DNA of 64,000 nucleotides from Chrysaora quinquecirrha (taxonomy: Eukaryota; Cnidaria; Scyphozoa; Semaeostomeae; Pelagiidae). A program made the position numbers and the translations under genes. The stretch spans positions 1,955,318 to 2,019,317 of the forward strand of contig JACTAT010000012.1 in NCBI GenBank assembly GCA_014526335.1, in the 5' to 3' direction. The notes under the pieces are model-generated. The model was not told where the DNA came from. It saw only the letters and a list, made by a program, of their open reading frames with translations, and searched no databases. Below, piece after piece: positions 48,824 to 59,948 of the stretch; position 1 is the stretch's first letter, and the number at the start of each line of letters is the position of its first letter.

Positions 48824-49673
48824 TCATCTTCTTAACTTCCAGCACTCATTACAATACCAGAGTGTTATTTCATCATCTGAAACCCAATGTTCACTTGCAT
48901 CATCCTGGCAACTGAAGTGAAATTTTTCAGCACAAACATTGCAGGCAAACATCTGTTCTTCATCATCAACTGCCAATGGCATACAACAAGTGCAATAGAC
49001 TCTGAAAACTTGTAGAGTACTCAGGTGATAAACATTCTGGCTTTGAGCAGATGGAAAAGGCTGCATCTTTCTTCCAACAAGACATTGAACAAAGTGATTT
49101 CTCATCTTTGAAACATCATATATGGCCCTTTAAGGGCCTTTACCAAAGCCATGTCAGTTGCAAAAGCGATTGCAAATAGGCCGCAGTTGAAGGTGTCTGG
49201 CTGCTGTTGCACATGCTCCATTTTCAAGTAAACAACAGGCTTCTTTGCCACAAGCAGAGATGCAATTATGGCATTCATCTCTTGGTTTACTCCATTTGAC
49301 ATCATGCTATCAAGGACCTTTATTGAACCCTCATGATGTACTCCAACAGTTGATAAGGCAACCCAATTGTTATTCGACTTATTTATTATATGAACAAATT
49401 CAGAAGGCATGACATCAAATTGCAGCCCTTGTTGAAGAAGAGTATCCTGGAATCCTCAATCAATGGGAACTGCTGTTTAAGAAGTTGCTGGGCTGCATTG
49501 ATATGTTTATCATTCAACCACATATCAGTTGAAAGCAGAATTTCTTTGTCATCCATCGTAAGATGAATTGAACCAGTTGATACCAATGAATTATTTCTGA
49601 TTTCGGAAATATTATCCTCTTCATCATCAGATATCACCAATTCAGGCATGATGACTTCAGTTTCAATTAATTC
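48824..49673 (-). pseudogene. Ulp1-like (C48) protease domain plus PHD finger, transposon-type gene, main exon
   Basis: The exon starts after CTTTTGTAG at 49673. It shows an acidic lead (VISDDEEDN), then LLSTDMWLNDKHINAAQQLL typical of Ulp1 entry. After a frame slip near 49455 come LQFDVMPSEFVHII, NNNWVALSTVGVHHEG, VLDSM and QQQPDTFNCGLFAIAFATD. A second slip near 49125 leads to VSKMRNHFVQC and a PHD-like finger (CTCC...FACNVC..KFHFSC...WYCNEC). The catalytic Cys (NCG), Gln and Asp are visible, but the usual His before Trp (NHW) is Asn (NNW). Such Ulp1+PHD genes accompany DNA transposons in cnidarians and other animals. Two frameshifts plus the His loss argue for a dead copy, though single-base sequencing errors could cause the shifts. 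Confidence 0.7.
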
Positions 49674-50022
49674 CTACAAAAGTAATGAGTGTCTTATTGT
49701 ATCTGACCAATTGAATCTAACATATGTAAGCGTGACGATTGATGCTCAGTGTTTTGTTTCTATATTTATGGTGTAGCCATTAGTATTTTTTTCAGCTATC
49801 AAAGAAGAAACATAGCAAGATGTGATAATCCAACATTTACTAACTGGATTTACAGTTGGCATATAAGGTAAAAGAATTTTCCGATTTTATCCAAGTCAGC
49901 AGTCTTTAATTTCTAGGGCAATCTTGCAGTGTTCATACAGTATTAACCAGAATTATACCAAATGAACAAGTTCTTTGGAGGTGGAAATAATTTGTAGAGT
50001 ACAATGAGATGTAGTTGCTTAC

Positions 50023-50083
50023 TTTTTTATTAGATCCAGTGCCTTGTTTCCTTTTGGCGCTCCCTTCAATGTTGATTTCAATT
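50023..50083 (-). CDS. Ulp1/PHD gene, small internal exon
   Basis: A 61-nt segment lies between CCCATGTAG and GTAAGC. The frame that joins the next exon in phase 0 reads IEINIEGSAKRKQGTGSNKK, a basic linker like those preceding the acidic stretch of the main exon. The phase with the upstream exon is not fully consistent, so the exact junction is uncertain. Confidence 0.35.
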
Positions 50084-50465
50084 CTACATGGGAAGGAAAA
50101 TACCAAAAGTTCATTTCGGGTTTTTTTTGTGTGCAGATAAGGTAATTTTACATAGCGTTATACATTCAGCATCCCCGACTCTACAAGCTCTGCTTATTCT
50201 GGGACACATGAATGGTATAAATATAGTTGATTTTAAGAATATCATAAGATATGAATGCATAAATGCTTTTTTTTTTCCAATTTTGCATGATTCAGAAGCA
50301 GCATAGAAGATGCCAGCTAGCATTAATGATTGGAAAAACAATGCAAAAACAATTCAAACAAAATAGCCAAACCATAACTAAACATCATAAATAATGTATT
50401 GAACCTTGACAGATGTTCACATTGCACAACATTTATAACTAAACAGGGAAGTCATAGCCACTAAC

Positions 50466-50755
50466 CTGATTCATATTTATCGTCATCAACATTGCTTGTC
50501 TGCCTGGCTACTGCCTTTTCATATCCAGCCCTCTTCTTTTGCTTGTTTGGCTTTTCTTCAGGACGTGGCTTGGGAACTGTTCTCAATCGCTACTTGCTGG
50601 GTCTTCTGTTCAACTTATTTTTCTTGTTTACAAGGTCTGCCTCAAGAATGAATCCATTGTCTTTGTCTACAGTTAACTTCAAGTCTTCAAATATGATAAT
50701 CAAAGTATCATAATCATCAAAAGTAACGTAAGATAGAGTAATTAGTAGCTACGTC
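50466..50755 (-). pseudogene. Ulp1/PHD gene, upstream exon with one stop
   Basis: The minus frame reads SYVTFDDYDTLIIIFEDLK, then LTVDKDNGFILEADLVNKK, a TAG at 50590-50592, and a Lys/Arg/Pro-rich region to a donor (TCAG|GTTAGT). The FDDYDTLIIIFEDL pattern resembles FLYWCH/MULE-type N-terminal modules of transposon proteins, but I cannot name it. It lies on the same strand and in a suitable position for the Ulp1/PHD exon at 49673. Confidence 0.4.
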
Positions 50756-52235
50756 TCCAATGATGTTGTTGTGTGAAGAAGGTTTCGCCAGTTCAATAAG
50801 AAATTCAAATTCAAATTGTTAGCCTCCTTCTTGTATCTTCTCGCGTATCTTTTTGATGCTATCTTTCTTCGTTTTTCAGTATTATTTTCCAGCTGTTAAT
50901 AAATGTTGAAATTTTTGGATCTGCTGTAGTAATTACAAGTGCGCAGACGTGCCAAAGTGCCAGTTCTTCCTCACGTACCAATGCCAAAAACTTAGTCAAT
51001 TCCCACGAACCGTATTTTCCTATTTATCAAAGAAGTGAAACCCAGAGGGCAGTTTTCCATAATAGTGTTAGCTGAAGTAGAGGACATAGGTTGCCCCCTC
51101 ATATCGGTGTCGTTACAGATTTGAATGAGACGTCTACGACTATCAACATACTAATTCGCAAACATATACGCATTATAGAATAAGGTAATGCTATGCTAGG
51201 TTGGTTTATTTCCCTTTCTTTTTCATGTTCCTCCTATATAAGTGTTGTTCCACCTGTGAAATCATTACTTATGACAAATTGTTTATATTTGTTCACTGTA
51301 CTTAGCTTTGGCCCCCATTTACTCGACTCTAGTTGTACTTTTAACTCCTTAGCAACGACCCTAAGTTGAAATTCCTTTTGAAAATATGTATGTAGCTTGC
51401 GTTGACTATTCGAGGTATGGTGACATCATATATTTAGCGTAATAATCATTATCTCCGTATTTGAAGTTAGTTTAGTAATAGAACAAACCTTGAACTTGTA
51501 AAACATCGCCACTTCTTGAAATTGGATTCGTGCTTCGCAATCCAGTTTATTTGTTGTTTGAACTTTTTTGTACCTTTTTTTGGCACCATGCTCATTCTGA
51601 AAAATAATGAGGTGAGGGGTAATTCTCAGTTTTGCTTCAATGTTTCAGGTCACACTGGGGAAATGAGGCCAATCGTACTTTATGATGTAGAAATGTCTTA
51701 TTTCATTACATACTAATATGTTCATGTTTGAGATTGAAGAATATTAAGATAGTAGCGAATTTAGATATTAAGTGGGAGATTTCTACGATATTCCCACAGT
51801 ACTAAGAGTGCATTTACACTTCTTATAAGAAACTTTGTACAGTAAACTCCCGCTTCGTTGATAACGCTTAGAATCTTGCTCTGATAAGGAAGCTGATCAA
51901 GTGAAATGCTGATGTGTATTTATATGGTGCAAGCAAGAAAGGGAAAATAGGTGTGGTTAGCCGAAACAACAAGGAAATGGGCACATTTGACGCAATCTTT
52001 CCGCACATGATGCATCCTTTATTTAGGGCTTAGTCTTAAGCTAATGACGTAGTTTTTACTCTTGTTATATTTCATTTTGAGGAAGTTCCTTGTGATAATT
52101 GTTTCTATATGTATGATTGTTAGTTTTTCCATATTTCTCTGATCTTTTTACGTCATTAGTTTCTTGCGTCAGCATGCCAGACTTTGTTATTATTATTCGC
52201 GTTATTCCGCTTTACGTTTGGTGCTATCATAGAAT
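50756..52235. other. No supported gene
   Basis: AT-rich DNA. A palindromic CTTCTTATAAGAAACTTT lies at ~51818. ORFs up to 66 codons show nothing recognisable. Confidence 0.45.
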
Positions 52236-53094
52236 TCACTTTGGTTTCAGGTAATGATCCATGTATTTTGAAAGGTTAGCCGTTGGTGAATTGCAGCCAG
52301 ATATTATTGGTCTTCCTGGTACATTAGTATTGTGAATTTTTGGTAACATGTAAAAGATAGGTGTTCTAGCATTCACTGATGGGGTTAGGAATCTGAAGAG
52401 TGATGTGTCAAAAATACTGTCTTGTGTAGGGTTGTAGTTCACTTTACTGTAGTAGTTGTTGTCATTGAGCTGGCGATATGTCTTTTCAAATAGTCAAAAC
52501 GATTCCAGACAAAAATGAGTCCTCCTTTATCTGTTTTTTTTTTACAATGATATTGTTAATAGATTCTAGTTCACTAATTGCCTTCATCTCTTCATGAGAT
52601 AAGTTCTTTTCTGGAACGTTCTGTATTTGGATATCAGTTAAGTCTTTATATATATTTGTTAGAAAGTCATTGACATTGTCATTAGCCGGTATAGGAGGTT
52701 CCCAATAAGATTTTGTAAAGAACAGAGTAAGGGGTTTTTTAGTGCTTTTGTAAAAGCATTTTAGATGTATGCATCATTTAAATTGGTTGTAGGCCAATTG
52801 TATTTCCTCCTCTCGGATAAGTCCAGGGGTAGGAATGAAGCTAAGACCCTTTGATAATACCTGTATTTGTTGCTTTGTCAATCTAGTATCGCATAAGTTA
52901 TGAACCACATCAAGACCATCAGTCTCATCCTTGATTTTCTTGTGTAAAAGTTTCTTAAGTTTATTTGTTCTTATTCTTTTGCGGTTGCCTGTTCTGTTAA
53001 TTCTAGCTAAAGATTTCAGTTTTGAAATTTTGGGTATTCCAGAGTCTGATGTTGCTGAAAAAATAGTGACTCCTTTATTAATAGCAGTGGACAT
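52236..53094 (-). pseudogene. Penelope-like element (PLE) reverse transcriptase, N-terminal part
   Basis: From 53094: a basic start, then VVHNLCDTRLTKQQIQVLSK and GLSFIPTPGLI, the PLE N-terminal hallmark. Across a stop near 52774 come SYWEPPIPAN, ELESINNIIV and DKGGLIFVWNRFDYLKR. Then RQLNDNNYYSKVNYNPTQD leads, via a frame slip near 52445, into IFYMLPKIHN, PGRPIISGCNSPTANLSKYM and DHYLKP, which are the first RT blocks. Similarity ends at the stop at 52236, before the YxDD-bearing palm and GIY-YIG endonuclease. It is therefore truncated at the 3' side with at least two further lesions. The order of blocks and the LPKIH and PGRPI motifs make the family assignment firm. Confidence 0.8.
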
Positions 53095-53099
53095 AGTTC

Positions 53100-53570
53100 A
53101 GGCATAGTAGTCTTTATATCTCAAGATAATGTTGTTGTTGTTCATGAGTAATATTAAATAGTTCATGTATATAATATTGGAGATTATGTTATAAAAATCG
53201 AGAAATGTAAAGTCAGTCCTTGTCCATCATACCCCCATGGTTGATTCCAAATTAAATAGGAGATTCACAAAATTAGGCATTGTCTTTTATACCTTATGAT
53301 GTTTTTGTTGTTTTTCGTAGGTAATATAGAAATTGTTGATATATAAAAGATTGGGGATCAAATACGAGATTCACAAAATGAGGCATTGTCTTTTGTTTCT
53401 TAAGATGTTGTTGTTTTTGTTCATAGGTATTATACAAATAGTTGATACATATAAGATTGGGGATTCTGTTATAAAGAGAGAAATCTGTCCACAATCTAAA
53501 GTTTTTCGTTTGCCATCATACTTTTAAGGTTTATTCCAAATTAAATAATAGGTTCACATTATATTTATAT
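53100..53570. repeat. Imperfect tandem repeats, ~105-bp period
   Basis: CACAAAATTAGGCATTGTCT (53266) and CACAAAATGAGGCATTGTCT (53371) are 105 bp apart. Related GATTGGGGAT, TTGTTGTTTTTGTTCATAGG and CCAAATTAAATA segments recur on both sides, giving about four diverged units. Confidence 0.7.
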
Positions 53571-53751
53571 CATACAGGAACTCAAAGGTCTAAAAAAATG
53601 GTAGTGTATTAGAGGTTATGTTGTCCAAATAGGACTTGTAAGGTCAAAGGTCCGCATTAAGTCATCTATGCAATAGCTTTTGTTTCCTCTTTTTATGAAA
53701 AATGTTCCAGAAGATTCTGGATTGTTAATTGGCATGTTTCTTCACTCAAAC

Positions 53752-54230
53752 GAGGTTAAGTATGTTCAGGAAAGGTCTACTCCATAAAACTCCGTTTTCA
53801 ATAAAGAATCCAAGTTTTACTACAATATATTGACTTTGGCATAGTAAAGCTGTTAAATATCTAGTCTCGGTAGCTCTGAAATTTGTTTATATCCAAAAGC
53901 CTTTCCTCAAATAAATATAAACTAGAATTTCCGAAATGTTGAGTAAATTCGTAAGGCCACATAAACGTTTTCGCGCAGTAGAATTACAATGAGGTTAAGC
54001 ATGTTCAAGACAATTTTCCTCTATAAAATTCCGTTTTCAATACAAAGTTCAAGTTTTAGGGCAATACATCAATTTTTGCATAGTAGAGCTGTTTCATATA
54101 TAGTCTTGCTAGCTTTGAAATGTGTTTATATCCAATAGCCTTATCTCAAATAATTGTAGACTGGAATTTTTGAAATGTTTAGTATGTTCATAAGGCCAGA
54201 TCAGCATTTTTGCTCAGTAGAAGTTATTCG
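53752..54230. repeat. ~238-bp tandem duplication
   Basis: Two diverged copies, each beginning GAGGTTAAG(T/C)ATGTTCA and ending near GCAGTAGAA, share TCCGTTTTCAAT, GCATAGTA and GTTTATATCCAA blocks in the same order. Confidence 0.8.
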
Positions 54231-54575
54231 CAAGAGAGACAACATTATTGGCTCACTCACTTTAAGTATAAATCGTGTAAATCAGAGTAAATAATCAGGT
54301 AAATTAATCAACTAAATCAGTTTAAATAATTCAATTAGATAATCAAAGTACGTAGTAAAGTATTGTATAGTAAAACGTATTAGAAATCAAATGCATTTTA
54401 CCCTTGTCTTCTAGAAACCCCAAAGGGTAACCAATGTATAAGGATTATATTTGAAATCGAAATTCGAGTCTAGATTTTACCATAACTTCTGCTTGTTGAG
54501 ACATTTCGTTATGATGTAACCCGAGTAATCTGCAAATTTTTGTTTTAAATAATATAAAGGAAAAATAATAATATA

Positions 54576-54888
54576 ATGTGCCCATATCCTGGAAAGCTCA
54601 GTGAGGTACAGCGGATTTATAATTACCGAGTTTCAAGAGCAAGTAGAGTAATCGAAAATGCCTTTGGTATTTTGGTTGCTCCTTAGAGGTTATTTTGTAG
54701 TCTCAATCATGCAACAAAGCAGAACAACGCTCGCTTTGTCTTTGCTGCCATTTGCTTCCATACTTATAAACGCCAAACAGAGAATAAAATGTATTGCCCT
54801 ACAGGCTTCATTGACTTGGAATTGCAGCATGAAGAATAGAGGAGGTTAGTGGCATTGGACAGCAGATTTTATAAAAGTATTATTTCTA
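54576..54888 (+). pseudogene. PIF/Harbinger transposase, C-terminal fragment
   Basis: The plus frame from 54576 reads [36 protein letters not shown], then TAG (54684-54686), RLFCSLNHATKQNN, FVFAAICFHTYK, YCPTGFIDLE, HEE, TAG (54837-54839) and RRLVALDS. RIYNYR.SRA..VIENAFG is the nuclease block with the catalytic Glu, and the Y.P.GF.D and GEWR-type end are typical of animal Harbinger transposases. Both TAGs sit where family members have Trp (PWRLF; EWRR). The first two catalytic Asp blocks are absent upstream. Confidence 0.75.
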
Positions 54889-55744
54889 GAGCTAGGGCCT
54901 AATGATAGGCTGAAACTGCAACCAAATATAGGCAGCAGATACAAAGATATGTACATATGTATATGTATAAGTATATGAACATTGACTCTGTTGCTTGGCA
55001 GTTAGAGCATGCGAGGAGTACTGGGGAAAAAAGGCGATTCCAAGGAGAATAAATAATATTCAGAGACAATTATAGCATGTTATAACATAAGGTATTATCA
55101 TTATATTAATGAAATCTATTCTGCATCTGTTTTTTACTAATTTTGTTGGGAATTATTGTTTGAGGTCTGATAGTTATATATGTTCTTGAGAGATATGAGA
55201 GAAAGCATTCAGAGTGGATTGGTTAAAAGAAGTATCTGGATAGGGTGATGCAGGACAATATATAGGAGCTGGAAGGTTGAAGGCAGAAGATGGCTGGATA
55301 GAGCCACAGGGATTCAATGAAGAGCTAGGTTGATGGAAAGCAGCAGATTGTTGTAAAGAAGCAGACGAGTTGAGTGAAGGTGCACTGTTATCTTTATCTT
55401 CTTGCTACATTTGCATTGTAAACAGCTAATTTTTTATTTGATATCTTGCAACACGCTGCTCTCTATGCCCGAGTTTGCGCAATTCTGTGGATACAAGCAT
55501 GCCAAAGAGATTAATATCATCCTTCTTGGGCTTCCCTTGTAGACCTTCAAAAGCTTTGTTTTTAGAACATGGACCTCCTCTCTGTCAAGATCAGAGCATT
55601 GTCAAGAACATTGTAAAGATCAGATCTCTTCTCTGTCAGAACATTGTCAAGATCTGGTTTCTTTTTGGACCATTTTCACTGCCCTAGCACTTCTGATGTA
55701 TCATCTGCACATGGTCTTCTTCTTGAATTTTTAGGCCTCTACAC
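54889..55744. other. No supported gene
   Basis: AT-rich DNA. Near 55580-55650 ACATTGTCAAGATC-type motifs repeat a few times (GTCAAGATCAGAGCATTGTC, then GTCAGAACATTGTCAAGATC). No domain-bearing ORF. Confidence 0.45.
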
Positions 55745-55945
55745 GCAGTTCTTGTACCGTTATTGATAAAATGTTGAATGACCTGAAATGGGATTCTGGG
55801 AATCAGAATCTGGAAAGGAATTTGAGAAAGGGAATCTAAGAAAAGGCTTCTGGAGAAGGAATCTGGGAATGGGAATCTGGGGATGGGGTTGGAGAAAGGG
55901 AATTTGAGAAGAGAGATGTCAGCTGCCAATCGGCTGACCACTCCC
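55745..55945 (-). repeat. Inverted repeat, left arm
   Basis: Read on the minus strand: GGCAGCTGACATCTCTCTTC, then AGATTCCCATTCCC-type units, and finally AGGTCATTCAACATTTTATC and AATAACGGTACAAGAACTG. The same order is found on the plus strand at 56215-56765. Confidence 0.75.
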
Positions 55946-56214
55946 ATCATGTGAGAGAACTCAAATATCAAAAAACATTGAAGAGATTACCAAAGAAAGC
56001 TGCCGATTCTCTAAGAAAACAAGGCTTGGAGTTTGAGCCCTAAGATCTACAAGACTCAAACGTGCTCATTTTTTATGTTCGTTATGGCCGTTATGTCAGT
56101 TATGAATATACTTAACTATCAATGATTGTCTTTCAAATTCTATAATTATTAGATAGTTATCATTGTTTTGTTCTGTTTATTAACTAAAGAGAAATTGCTG
56201 AACATCGATGAAGT

Positions 56215-56765
56215 GTCTTAATCTGTTGGCAGCTGACATCTCTCTTCTCAAATTCCTTTCTCAGATTCCCATCCCCAGATTCCCATTCCCACATTTCCAT
56301 TCCCCATTCCTTCTCCAGAAGCCTATTCTTAGATTCCACTTCTCAAATTCCTTTTCAGTTTCCAATCCCAGAATCCCTTTTCCACATTCCCATTCCCATT
56401 CCTTCTCTAGAACCCTGTTCTTAGATTCCCTTCTAAAATCCCTTTCTACAATTCCAATCTCCAGATTCCCATTTCCACAATCCCATTCCCAAATTCCTTT
56501 TCAAGAAGCCTACAATATTCTTAGATGTCATTCCCAGATTCACATTTTCAGATTCTTATACTGGTTCTGTCTTTTTAACACAGCCATGAATTTTAAACAG
56601 CTCTAAAAAGAAAAGAATAAGTCTGATCAGCTCATTTTGGGTCATTTCAGGTCATTTAGGGTAATTCCAGGTCATTTTCTGGTCATTTCAGATCATTTCA
56701 GCTCATTTCAGGTCATTTCAGGTCATTCAATATTTTATCAATAACGGTTCTTGTACTATTCTTCA
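56215..56765 (+). repeat. Inverted repeat, right arm with expanded minisatellites
   Basis: Starts GGCAGCTGACATCTCTCTTC like the left arm, carries a longer run of AGATTCCCATTCCC/CTTCTCAAATTCC units, then an expanded GGTCATTTCA decamer and AATAACGGTTCTTGTACT. Long ORFs here (PRFPFPHFHSP type) are repeat by-products. Confidence 0.75.
56630..56727. repeat. GGTCATTTCA decamer minisatellite
   Basis: About nine imperfect 10-bp units, with GATC and GCTC variants. The left arm of the palindrome has only one such unit. Confidence 0.85.
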
Positions 56766-57849
56766 GAGAGTTGCTCCACCCTGGTAGCCTCATTAAAAAA
56801 ACTGGAATCATCACTATCATACTCGTCACCAATTAAACCTGTCTCCAGGATAGGAGTTGGACTTGGTGTTGCTTTTTCATTGGTTGGTGGTGGCAAACTT
56901 GTCTTTGTTGCTCACAGTTTTATAAACAGTATCAACCATAGCAGATGAATACTTCCTCATCCTCTGCTTTGTCTTCTCTACCCTGCTTGCCAATGTCCTA
57001 GACCTTTCTGCCCTTTTCAGATCGTTTCTCATTTTACTGAATCTTATTCTTAAATTTTGTAGCTGCTGCACAGACTCTGTCTTTCAATAAGTCAATCACT
57101 TTGTAATTTTTAGTTTCTTCATTATATATTTCAACTTTTGTTCAGTCATGGGATGTAAACAAAGGAATGACAAGGCTACCTGACAATCATTTCCTATTTT
57201 TAAAGTCTGTATTGATGCATTACACTAAATTTTGTAATATTTTTTGTCCCTGCACCTCTACTGTCTAGATCTTGTTATATAGTCTGTGTTTATCACACAG
57301 CGTCAATTAGAAGAATGATTAATTATAATTTTACATCTGTTAGCATTACGACTGTTTGCAACTAAACATAAACATTACTGAGCTTGTTTATGCTAATTGC
57401 AACTTAACATAAACAAGCTCATTAACAGCTATCAAGCTAAATTTAGACATTCCACAGATTCTGGCTCTTTTTGTGTTTTGTTGACTTCAATGCTAGTTTT
57501 TGCATTTTATTGGTCTTTTAATAGAAGCTCGAGGAAGTTTTATGTTTTGTTTTATTTTAAATTGAAGGCCATAAGTGAGAAGAAAACATGCAGTCAGTGT
57601 GGAAAAGTGTGTAAGGAAGACACATCTCAAGACATAAAACAGGCAGTGCATCTAAAGCAGAAGTGATTAAAGCTATTCCTATTGATGAACGTAATGATCT
57701 TGCGGAAAGGGCAACACAAATGGCAGAAAGGAAGGGCTGTTTTCAAGAAAAACTTATCACAGGAATTGCATCATTATCTACCTGTTTTTCGGAGAATTCA
57801 AGTATTTTAAAAGAATTTGGCCTCATTTTTTGGTATATTCAAAGAAAGG
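56766..57849. other. No confidently supported gene
   Basis: A minus ORF at 57071-56877 is Arg/Lys-rich and helical, and a plus ORF near 57540-57666 contains CSQCGKVC. Neither has splice-consistent neighbours or a recognisable family, so neither is called as a gene. Confidence 0.35.
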
Positions 57850-57985
57850 TACTCTAAAGTGCCAAATAAATGCCACCCAGTTTCTCAATTTTTAGCTTTT
57901 CACCACCAGCCTGGACCTTATTAGGACCCCAGTGTATAAATTTTGAAAGGCAAAATTTCACTAGTGAAAGGAATAATTTAGGCTT
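57850..57985. mobile_element. MITE-like element, copy 4 (one end)
   Basis: The left terminus TACTCTAAAGTGCCAAATAA matches copies 1 and 2, and the interior CTTATTAGGACCCC, then AAAATTTCACTAGTGAAAGG, matches copies 2 and 3. The right inverted terminus was not found. Confidence 0.5.
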
Positions 57986-58399
57986 CATAACCTGCTCCAT
58001 GCATTCAATCTGTGGAGAAGTTTTAATGCTGATTTTTGGCAGAAGTCTGTCAATGCATGCAGCACGGACAATCATCCATAAATATTGGTTTGGGAGAAAC
58101 AGATGACTTCTGTCTACTGAATAGAGCTAGGAAAAACGAAATAGGAGAAAATGATGAAATAGAAATCGAAATTGAAAAGAAAAATGTTAAATCTACAAGT
58201 CCCTGAGTAACAGTGTTTATACAAATTCCACATCCTGCATAACAATTACTTGCCCAGTTCTCGTTCTCCACTCCACAGCAAACCTCAATTCAACAAAAAA
58301 CCAGAGCAAATCTAAGAAATCACAACCTTTCCAATCCATCTAACTACAATAATACTACACTTGATGAAAATTCTCCTAGAAATAAAAAAACAAAGTATT

Positions 58400-58624
58400 C
58401 ATACTTTTGATTCAATGGTAAAATTTTAAAGGACACTTTATGTCAAGGAGAAAGAAAGTAACCATTCATAGCATCTCAGGAGCAATAACATCAGCTTTTA
58501 AACATCATATAAAACCAATATTGAAGTAGATCCCTGATGAAGTAATCATTCATGGTTGAACAAACGACCTAACAAAAGATGTCACAAACACTGTAGATTC
58601 TCTATATCATCAATGGATATCAAC
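58400..58624 (+). pseudogene. LINE SGNH-esterase domain fragment, left half of a split element
   Basis: The plus frame from ~58440 reads RRKKVTIHSISGAITSAFKH, HIKPILK, TAG, IPDEVIIHG, TGA, TNDLTKDVTNTVDSL. FSGA-like SISGA and IIH.GTNDL are SGNH-hydrolase blocks found in the upstream part of many non-LTR retrotransposon proteins. GKILKD just upstream is in another frame. The sequence stops at ~58624, where Harbinger terminal repeats begin; the expected endonuclease part of the same kind of LINE resumes at ~61700. Confidence 0.65.
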
Positions 58625-58929
58625 AACTTATCTGGGTTAAGTTAACCCGGGTTAGTTTTTTAGTAAAGTGCAAATGCAACTAACCTGGGTTCCACCCAGG
58701 TTAAAGTAACCCACCTCTCGAGGTGGGTTAGTTTTAAAAGTAACCCAGGTTAGTTTTCAAAAGTGTAGTCTAAGCAGGAAACTAGGGTGAACCCGGGTTA
58801 GTTTCTGTAATGAACATGGGCACTCGCATTTAAAACAAAAACGGCGCCAAGCAAGGCTCTCTCTCTTGTTTTCACTCGACAGTCGATACAGTCAGGACAT
58901 TACGGGTTTTTACAGTTTAAATTGCGAAA

Positions 58930-59404
58930 ATGAGTTCAGGAAATAATTTTCGAGGATCGACTTGGGCCTCTGATGAGGTTTCAATGTTGATAAGTATATA
59001 GGCAGATGAAAAAATACAGCAACAGCTGGACAATTGTCCTCGAAAGAGGTCAGTCTTTAAGAAGATTGCGAACAGGTTGGAAGCTGAAAGTGAAGACCAA
59101 TTTACCCACTCGTACCTGCAAGTCTACAAAAAAATAAAACAACTAAAGAAAGCATATAAAAAAGTTAAAGACAATAACAACTTATCCGGAAGGTCACAAA
59201 AAACTTTTTAGCATTTCGAGCAAATTGATAGGGTTATGGGAGATAGGCCCATAACTAGGCCTCAAAGTTTATTCAAGAGCAGTGAGCAAGCTTCAATTCA
59301 GAGTGATGCCGGTGATGATGAGTTTGCTCTGGAAGACCCTGAGGAGCCTGATTTTGATAATAATGCCTCTTTGGTTGAGCAGGATCAGATAGAGAGCTCA
59401 TTAA

Positions 59405-59460
<56 letters not shown>

Positions 59461-59948
59461 GCTCCTTCACCAGCAGCTACAGCTAACTCAAGCAACGGAA
59501 CTCCACCCTTACCTAAGCCATCAACAGTGCCAAATGAAGATTAGCAAACTCCTGTCAATAAGGAGAAGATTCTTAGCTCAAGAAGAGGAAAAAGTAAAAA
59601 AAGAAGCAGGAATGAGACATTCATGTCAACTGCCTTTGAAATTATGCAAAAGCAGCAACAAGTAGCAGATGACAGGTTTTTTAAAATGGAAGAAGAGAAT
59701 ATGAATGTCGTGAATATGAAAGAGAGGAGAAGAGAAGAAAAGAGGAACAGCAACACAAAGTCTATATGATGCAGATGATGGGGAATATGTTTATGAGAGT
59801 GGCTGAAAGTTTTAATTGTGGTCCAAATTTTGCCTACCAGCAACAAATGCTAGGTTTTCAACATATTGAGCAACAACAGAGAAACCAATATCCTAATCCA
59901 TCTGCTTCTACCAGTACTCAAGAACTTCCATCTGATGGAATGCATTAA
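58930..59948 (+). pseudogene. Harbinger Myb/SANT-like DNA-binding protein, decayed
   Basis: ATG at 58930 begins MSSGNNFRGSTWASDEVSML. TAG (58999-59001) follows ISI, where this family has Trp (L...IW.DE.IQ.QL). Next come ADEKIQQQLD, FKKIANRLE, YKKIKQLKKAYKKVKDNNN, TAG (59209-59211), and FEQIDRVMGDRPITRP, completing a trihelix/Myb_DNA-bind_4-type domain of ~100 residues. The tail has a (TCA)n run giving ~19 Ser (59403-59460), TAG at 59542, a coiled Gln/Glu region, a frame slip near 59700, and an end in ELPSDGMH stop at 59946-59948. In Harbinger elements this protein helps bring the transposase to the nucleus and to the ends. Three stops and a frameshift make this copy dead. Confidence 0.75.

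Noticed and set aside
55684..56606. Pro/Phe-rich ORFs (PRFPFP type) as proteins
   Set aside because: They are translations of the ATTCCC minisatellite in the palindrome arms.
56877..57071. Basic coiled-coil ORF on the minus strand
   Set aside because: Compositional bias only; no neighbouring exon or known motif.
57540..57857. Zinc-finger gene (CSQCGKVC) followed by a 64-codon ORF
   Set aside because: Only one CxxC-CxxxC-like motif, no conserved His or second pair, no splice-consistent exons.
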